Source of the DNA: Sulfurimonas sp.
GTDB lineage: Bacteria; Campylobacterota; Campylobacteria; Campylobacterales; Sulfurimonadaceae
DNA: 11,199 nucleotides
Assembly: GCA_016764205.1 (NCBI GenBank)
Contig: JAESSH010000002.1
Span: forward strand, 1-11,199
Reading direction: 5' to 3'
The notes under the pieces are model-generated. The model searched no databases. It saw only the letters and a list, made by a program, of their open reading frames with translations, and was not told where the DNA came from. The translations under genes were made by a program, and so were the position numbers. Positions 7,582-11,199 of this stretch are shown here, piece after piece (position 1 is the first letter of the stretch; each line of letters starts with the position of its first letter).

Positions 7582-9243
7582 ATGATGAAATACTTTATAT
7601 TCTCTTTATTCTTTTTATATGCATTAGAAGCGAATAAGTCGACTGTAGATTTAGATGCGATTGAAGTATCAATACAAGAAAGTAGTGAGAGTTTTAAAGA
7701 ACAAAAACTTGAAAACAATATCGCGAAGCTCTTGAAAATCAGTCAAGTACTTTATGATAATAATAAAAAATTAAAAGAGTTAAAAAGGAATACTAAACCA
7801 AAAATAACTTTAGAATTAAGTAGTGAAGATAAAGATTTAAACTCTTTAGAAGTAGATGATATAGTAGAAGTAAAGATTGTTACTAATCATAGTTCAGCCG
7901 ATAAAAATAAAAAGCTGAAATTATTTTTTGAAATATTTAATAAGGATGGATTACTTGCAGAAAAAAGTATAGATATAGATGCATCAAGTGAGATAAACAA
8001 AGAGTTCATCAAGTTCAAAATCAAAGAAGCAAATTCAAAATACAAAGTGTGTGTAACTTTTTTAGACGAAGATAAAATATGTAAATCTTTTAGTGCTTCT
8101 GTAATGTTAGTTGTTAAAGATATGATTGTATCAACTTCAAAAAAAGCCACAAAGAGTGACATACGTTACAGTGCGAAGAAAGATCTTTATATCTTCTTAC
8201 CATTTCAAAACAATACTAACAAAAACCTCAATGGAACTATTTTAATTCTTGATTATGATACAAAAAAAGTAATTCTTAAACGTTCTTTTGTAAAAAAGCC
8301 AAAGAAGAAAAAGCAAAAAGCTGGTCTGAAACTACCAAAATCAATGCTAAAAGAAAATCAACGTTTATCAATAACTTTAAGTTTAAAAGGAGATGGACTT
8401 AAAGAAGTCACGAAGAAAAAACGTATTCGTATATCAGGAAAGAAAACAGTAGTTAAAAAGAAAGAATATAATCACAAGATTATCACTGAGACTATAAACT
8501 ATAAGTATACGAGAATGGTTTTGAAGTATAAAAGAGGTGGAAGTACTATCAATAAAATTCAAAACAATGTGGTGTATGGCTTGATTCGTAATGGGTTTGG
8601 TCGTGAGTATAAGCATTATTCTTTTATGTTGAAAAATGAACTTGTTTCAGTTAGTATATATCGAAAAGAGAATAATTTTCTTTCAAGTCAATTGGTTTTT
8701 AAGGATGGATACTTATCAAGACAAACTCTTTATACAGAAAGTAAAAAGGATTTATATAAATCACGAACAGTAAAGTTGGATAAAAAAGGAAATATAAGTG
8801 GTTTTATAGATTTTAATCATAAAAGACCTGCAAAAAAATACTATCAATCCGAGTTAGATGATGAACAAAGATATAGTATAGTTAAACAATCAAGTCAAAA
8901 AATAATAGTATCTAAAAAAAGTAGAGAAGGACGAATATATAAAAAATGGGTGTTTCTCATCGCTTCAAAAGGGAGCACAAAAATGCCTAGTGAAAATGTC
9001 TATGATATACACCCTTTTCTTGATCATCAAATTTCTATGATGCAAATAGTACATCGATACCTTATTCAGTCAATAGAAATACATAGCAAAGGGATACATC
9101 ATGAAAATAATTTTTTTCTACAAGATAGATTTAGTTTTGAAAAAGGTTATCTAAGAGAAATTCAAAATTATTCTTCTAATAGTACATTAATTTATGAGAT
9201 AAAATGTGATAAAAAGACTTGTAAACCTGCGAAATATTTTTAA
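7582..9243 (+). CDS. Exported beta-rich protein, unknown function (553 aa)
   Basis: I do not recognise a family. Residues 1-17 form a Sec signal peptide (MMKY then FIFSLFFLYALEA). About 27-70 is a likely coiled coil (LENNIAKLLKISQVLYDNNKKLKEL). About 73-168 reads as an Ig-like beta sandwich, with Cys157 and Cys167 able to form a disulfide. A second beta domain spans about 180-286, followed by a very basic stretch. The C-terminal 240 residues are beta-rich with Tyr/Lys-rich strands loosely like MORN-type phrases (LVFKDGYLSRQTLY), with Cys543 and Cys547 at the end. Only four bases separate it from the lipoprotein gene. ATG at 7582 or 7585 are both possible and the ribosome site is weak, which fits translational coupling. 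As the last of the five exported genes it probably acts outside the cytoplasm with them, perhaps as a scaffold or export factor, but nothing catalytic is visible. Confidence 0.72.
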   Translation: MMKYFIFSLFFLYALEANKSTVDLDAIEVSIQESSESFKEQKLENNIAKLLKISQVLYDNNKKLKELKRNTKPKITLELSSEDKDLNSLEVDDIVEVKIVTNHSSADKNKKLKLFFEIFNKDGLLAEKSIDIDASSEINKEFIKFKIKEANSKYKVCVTFLDEDKICKSFSASVMLVVKDMIVSTSKKATKSDIRYSAKKDLYIFLPFQNNTNKNLNGTILILDYDTKKVILKRSFVKKPKKKKQKAGLKLPKSMLKENQRLSITLSLKGDGLKEVTKKKRIRISGKKTVVKKKEYNHKIITETINYKYTRMVLKYKRGGSTINKIQNNVVYGLIRNGFGREYKHYSFMLKNELVSVSIYRKENNFLSSQLVFKDGYLSRQTLYTESKKDLYKSRTVKLDKKGNISGFIDFNHKRPAKKYYQSELDDEQRYSIVKQSSQKIIVSKKSREGRIYKKWVFLIASKGSTKMPSENVYDIHPFLDHQISMMQIVHRYLIQSIEIHSKGIHHENNFFLQDRFSFEKGYLREIQNYSSNSTLIYEIKCDKKTCKPAKYF

Positions 9244-9342
9244 ACACTGCTATGAAGCTTCAAAGATTAATTTTATTTAAAATATTTATAACTAATTTTA
9301 TGTATATATTTTTTTAGTATTGCCTTCTTAATAAGCAGTGAC
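9244..9342. other. AT-rich gap between convergent genes, possible bidirectional terminator
   Basis: This 99-bp gap separates the stop of the plus-strand run from the stop of the minus-strand pair. It is very AT-rich and shows no gene. CACTGCT (9245-9251) and AGCAGTG (9334-9340) are an inverted repeat bracketing it. AT-only arms around 9279-9290 and 9302-9312 precede a run of seven T at 9309-9315, which could end plus-strand transcription. On the plus strand, CTTATG (9342-9347) and CATAAG (9356-9361) form another hairpin followed by CCTTCTTTTT. All are by-eye reads. Confidence 0.35.
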
Positions 9343-9747
9343 TTATGGCCATAAACATAAGCCTTCTTTTTGGATGCTAAAGTTTCCAATTTCTTTAAAT
9401 AGACTTAGTCTTTTTCTTTGTTCTACCTCACTAAATGATTTTATATAGTCTTTATCAGCAAGTTTATTTTTCACTTGCTGGTAGATAAAGTTAAATAAAT
9501 CTTCATTATTTTTAAAGAGTATTTCCCAACTTAGTAAAGAGTTGTCATCTTTATCATAATTTTGGTAGTAATTTATACTATATCCGTGTGCACCACCTCC
9601 ATAGCTATAGGATTCTGTAACAATGGCAATAACATTTTTGTTTATATACAGAAGCTTTTGTGTACTTTCATGATAAGAATTTTCATTCGCCTGAGAGTTT
9701 ATGAGTAAGAGGAAAAATAGGAATATTTTTATTGTAAAACGCATCAT
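9343..9747 (-). CDS. Exported DUF3298-type protein, apparently C-terminally shortened (134 aa)
   Basis: The protein has a signal peptide (about 1-20, ending NSQA before NENS) and a segment typical of the DUF3298/PdaC-RsiV family: YSYGGGAHGYSINYYQNYD (about 47-65), followed by LLSWEILFKN and an amphipathic helix. In that family the GGAHG motif begins a periplasmic or extracellular domain found in sigma-factor regulators and peptidoglycan deacetylases. Its exact role here is unknown. Family members usually carry, after the FSIQKEGL-like strand, a further segment with a Tyr-Glu motif. Here the frame ends in CLWP and a stop instead. Neither of the other two frames restores a family-like end, so a simple single-base frameshift is not evident. 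It starts four bases after the upstream minus-strand gene, with AGGTAGG as a ribosome site lying across that gene's stop, so the two are co-translated. Whether it is a short functional form or a decayed gene is open. Confidence 0.7.
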   Translation of the reverse strand: MMRFTIKIFLFFLLLINSQANENSYHESTQKLLYINKNVIAIVTESYSYGGGAHGYSINYYQNYDKDDNSLLSWEILFKNNEDLFNFIYQQVKNKLADKDYIKSFSEVEQRKRLSLFKEIGNFSIQKEGLCLWP

Positions 9748-9751
9748 TTAC

Positions 9752-10426
9752 CTACCTAAAAATAAAGAATATACCGAGACCAAGTATAGCCCAAAATAAA
9801 AGTCCATAAAAAACATGTATCCAAGAGCTTCCAAGTTTTTTTGCAAAGTGTAAGGGACTCAATACAAAAGGTATAAGGAGATACACTGTCCATTTCTCTA
9901 GTGCCACTATATAGTAGTCAATTTGACCAATCCCAAGAGCGAAGAGTATAGGTAAGAGACCTAAAAATAAGGCTAAGTATATATCTTTTTTTACTTGTAT
10001 TGTTTGTTTATTCTTTATCTCTTCCCTTGTAATATCTTTATATTCTTGTTCTTGTGTAGTTTGAAAATATGCGTTATAAAGCATCCATATCGGACCAAGT
10101 GTGAAAAATAAAGAGACTAGTATAAGAAATATTCCCACAAGTGCTTGAAGAAAATCAAGTGTAAAGGAGTAAAGAATAAAGTCAAATAAGCCAGTAAAAA
10201 GAAAGTAAAAAGCAAAGCCACCAACAAAAAGAGCAGAAATAATATTTGATATTTTTAAACTGTTTTTGATGATTTGTACTTTGTGTTTGCATGACTCACA
10301 TACATAATAAGTATACTTGTCATCTACGTGATTATAATTTTCTTCATCGGTCTTTTGGATTACTTCATACATATTTCCATGGCACTTTTTACATTGACGC
10401 ATTGATACATTTATATTTTCATTCAT
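9752..10426 (-). CDS. Zinc-ribbon membrane protein, unknown function (224 aa)
   Basis: The N-terminus is cytoplasmic and has two Cys-x2-Cys knuckles (CKKC at residues 12-15, CESC at 43-46), the pattern of a zinc ribbon. The rest is an integral membrane protein with hydrophobic segments at about 60-80, 90-115, 149-167, 178-193 and 203-222. Between the second and third lies a charged cytoplasmic loop (TTQEQEYKDITREEIKNK). I know of no specific function. Small zinc-ribbon membrane proteins of this kind are common and mostly uncharacterised. The start is supported by GGA at 10434-10436, seven bases before ATG, and by a TATAAT -10 element upstream. It is the first gene of a two-gene minus-strand operon with the DUF3298-type exported protein. 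It runs opposite to the toxin run, so it is probably a separate cargo unit in the same accessory block. Confidence 0.75.
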   Translation of the reverse strand: MNENINVSMRQCKKCHGNMYEVIQKTDEENYNHVDDKYTYYVCESCKHKVQIIKNSLKISNIISALFVGGFAFYFLFTGLFDFILYSFTLDFLQALVGIFLILVSLFFTLGPIWMLYNAYFQTTQEQEYKDITREEIKNKQTIQVKKDIYLALFLGLLPILFALGIGQIDYYIVALEKWTVYLLIPFVLSPLHFAKKLGSSWIHVFYGLLFWAILGLGIFFIFR

Positions 10427-10451
10427 TGTATTATCCGTATTTAAATATGAA

Positions 10452-10469
10452 ATATTATAGCGATAATAT
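10452..10469. promoter_or_regulatory. Inverted repeat over the minus-strand -10 element (possible operator)
   Basis: Bases 10452-10458 (ATATTAT) and 10463-10469 (ATAATAT) are perfect seven-base arms around AGCG. On the minus strand the sequence contains TATAAT (10459-10454), 28 bases upstream of the ATG of the zinc-ribbon gene, at a suitable place for a -10 box. A symmetric site over a -10 box is what a repressor site would look like, but AT-rich palindromes are easily found by chance. Confidence 0.4.
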
Positions 10470-10509
10470 ATGAAAATTCTAAGGCTATTAAAGTTAAAGC
10501 ACTTTATAG

Positions 10510-10515
10510 TATAAT
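10510..10515 (+). promoter_or_regulatory. Likely -10 element for the DUF6394-like/leuS transcript
   Basis: A perfect TATAAT on the plus strand lies about 120 bases before the ATG at 10638. No clear TTGACA-like -35 is present. This is normal for Campylobacterota sigma-70 promoters, which depend on the -10 and upstream AT-rich DNA. It would start a message around 10522, giving a leader of about 115 bases. It would also restore a promoter for core genes that have been separated from secDF. Confidence 0.45.
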
Positions 10516-10537
10516 CATCTATATTAATGTAGTTAAA

Positions 10538-10608
10538 GACACTTGTGTCGTGAGCTTTGCGATTAGCAAATCAAGCGGGTAGTGTAGGCAAGGGGATTAC
10601 TTCTCTTG
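10538..10608 (+). promoter_or_regulatory. Structured 5' leader before the DUF6394-like gene
   Basis: Three consecutive hairpins can be drawn. The first is GACAC/GTGTC with a two-base loop (10538-10549). The second is TTTGC/GCAAA with a five-base loop (10556-10570). The third is CAAGGGG pairing with TTCTCTTG including G-T pairs (10589-10608). They end about 18 bases before the AAGGA ribosome site. It matches no riboswitch class that I know, so treat it as an unassigned structured leader. Confidence 0.3.
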
Positions 10609-10637
10609 TTATGATATATCAAATTAAGGATTATTGT

Positions 10638-10976
10638 ATGGATTGGGGCAAGGTAATATACGTATTTTTTTCACTAATGAGTTTAACTTCGATAGCGGGG
10701 TTTTTATACGAACACAGTGCAACTGCACTTTTTGTAGCTGCGAGTTTAAATCTTGTTTCGACACTTTTAAAACTTGGAGTAAGAAATTTACTCTCTGCTG
10801 AACTTCTCGCTTCTTCTTTAGTTGCTGATTTACACCTTATTCCCGCCTTTATTTATTTAGAAATTGTAGGAAATTTAGAATGGGCGATAGCTTTAACAAT
10901 CGGAGCTTTAATTGCAAATCTCTTTTCAGTAGGTTTAGTCTATATTGAAAGTTCGAAATCACGGGAAGAATATTGA
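10638..10976 (+). CDS. Small integral membrane protein, DUF6394-like (112 aa)
   Basis: This small membrane protein is usually found between secF and leuS in Campylobacterota (HP1548 in H. pylori, from memory). I recognise it by the start MDWGKVIYVFFSLMSLTSIAG and the conserved core GVRNLLSAELLASSLVADLH with IPAF after it. Hydrophobic segments lie at about 5-24, 27-45, 58-77 and 82-103. The function is unknown. I chose the ATG at 10638 because AAGGA (10626-10630) lies seven bases upstream and because family members start at this Met. The frame stays open upstream to a TTG at 10557, but that stretch has no ribosome site and overlaps the structured leader. It is followed 116 bases later by leuS. 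Its position next to secDF suggests a membrane role, which is inference. It marks the right-hand resumption of the core gene order. Confidence 0.85.
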   Translation: MDWGKVIYVFFSLMSLTSIAGFLYEHSATALFVAASLNLVSTLLKLGVRNLLSAELLASSLVADLHLIPAFIYLEIVGNLEWAIALTIGALIANLFSVGLVYIESSKSREEY

Positions 10977-11001
10977 GTATTTGTACGATAAATGAGCAGA
11001 A

Positions 11002-11067
11002 GCCCAGTTATCTATGCTAAGACCGCTTGGGTCACTAAAGTTAGACTTTTTTTTGGTCTTTGAAGTC
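11002..11067 (+). promoter_or_regulatory. Leader with competing stems and a T8 run before leuS (possible attenuator or terminator)
   Basis: Several pairings share bases: GCCCAG (11002-11007) with CTTGGGT (11026-11032); GACC with GGTC (11021-11033); AAGACC (11019-11024) with GGTCTT (11055-11060); and a small hairpin 11031-11046 directly followed by eight T (11047-11054). The last would be a terminator, and the AAGACC/GGTCTT pairing would enclose it. Such alternatives are the form of an attenuator, but a plain terminator for the upstream gene is equally possible. Confidence 0.4.
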
Positions 11068-11092
11068 AAAAAAATAAATTAGGAAAATATAG

Positions 11093-11199
11093 TTGGAATA
11101 TAGCGCAAAAGAAATAGAAAAGAAATGGCAAAACTATTGGAGAGAAAACAATAGTTTTGAGCCAAGTGAAGATTTTACTAAAGAAAAAAAATATATATT
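11093..11199 (+). CDS. leuS: Leucyl-tRNA synthetase, N-terminal fragment (3' end outside window)
   Basis: LeuS attaches leucine to tRNA-Leu in the cytoplasm. Only the first 35 codons are visible. The start codon is TTG at 11093, preceded by AGGAAA (11081-11086) at six bases. The translation begins (M)[17 protein letters not shown], which is the standard LeuS opening, in which a Lys-Trp-Gln...Trp stretch precedes the first substrate-binding block. The HIGH and KMSKS motifs and the editing domain lie beyond the window. The gene order small membrane protein then leuS agrees with the core arrangement of Campylobacterota. The possible attenuator-like leader before it is described separately. Identity is secure from the N-terminal motif plus context, though nothing can be said about the rest of the enzyme. 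Confidence 0.9.
   Translation, partial: MEYSAKEIEKKWQNYWRENNSFEPSEDFTKEKKYI

Noticed and set aside
8640..8830. MORN/YwqK-type antitoxin repeats in the 553-aa protein
   Set aside because: The Tyr/Lys/Gly phrases are suggestive, but no regular repeat of constant length could be drawn. I would not call the protein an antitoxin on this.
9260..9400. Frameshift explanation for the short DUF3298-type protein
   Set aside because: I read the other two minus-strand frames past the stop. One ends at once and one continues as a Lys-rich stretch unlike the family, so a single-base shift does not restore the domain.
10291..10473. 60-codon plus-strand frame opposite the start of the zinc-ribbon gene
   Set aside because: It overlaps the well-supported minus-strand gene and its promoter, has no ribosome site and no recognisable protein features.
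10557..10637. Upstream TTG start adding 27 residues to the DUF6394-like protein
   Set aside because: No Shine-Dalgarno sequence precedes the TTG. The ATG at 10638 has AAGGA at seven bases and matches where the family starts.
2518..10637. Mobile element, prophage or CRISPR remains in the accessory block
   Set aside because: No transposase, integrase, terminal inverted repeats, tRNA gene or regularly spaced repeats were seen.
10522..10637. Known riboswitch (TPP, cobalamin, c-di-GMP, preQ1, fluoride)
   Set aside because: None of their conserved core sequences could be found in the leader by eye.

Overview
The window looks like the chromosome of a Campylobacterota (epsilonproteobacterial) species, probably a Sulfurimonas/Arcobacter-like organism rather than Campylobacter or Helicobacter. 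The evidence is the low GC content, the short AT-rich intergenic gaps, and the gene order secD-secF ... small membrane protein (DUF6394-like)-leuS. From memory, that order matches the secD-secF-leuS neighbourhood of C. jejuni and the secD-secF-HP1548-leuS order of H. pylori.

Layout. Positions 2-2517 hold the core secD (5' end cut by the window edge) and secF. Positions 10638-11199 hold the core DUF6394-like gene and the first 35 codons of leuS. About 8 kb of accessory DNA lies between these two core blocks. It has two parts. The first is a plus-strand run of five closely spaced genes (2578-9243), each encoding a protein with an N-terminal export signal. The second is a minus-strand pair (10426-9343) made of a zinc-ribbon membrane protein and a shortened DUF3298-type exported protein. 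The two parts converge on a 99-bp AT-rich gap.

The most interesting gene is at 3492-5447. It encodes a 651-residue Sec-exported protein with a polymorphic-toxin layout: signal peptide, long helical region, a PT-TG-like pretoxin segment (about residues 208-250), a helical linker, and a C-terminal domain that I read as an anthrax edema factor/CyaA/ExoY-type nucleotidyl cyclase. Arg376, Lys393 and Lys400 have the same spacing as EF Arg329, Lys346 and Lys353. An ADID motif (Asp532, Asp534) and a VHHGGEN motif (His584) match the metal-binding Asp/Asp/His sites. The position of EF His351 is Lys398.

The other four exported genes in the run are a 134-aa protein, a 163-aa protein, a roughly 690-aa lipoprotein with propeller-like and helical-repeat regions, and a 553-aa beta-rich protein. 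I recognise no family for them. By position they are candidates for export, surface anchoring, immunity or activation of the toxin, but the sequence does not prove any of these roles. If the five genes act together, the producer would hold a nucleotide cyclase in its nucleotide-poor periplasm and would need an unidentified step to place it on the surface or in a target cell.
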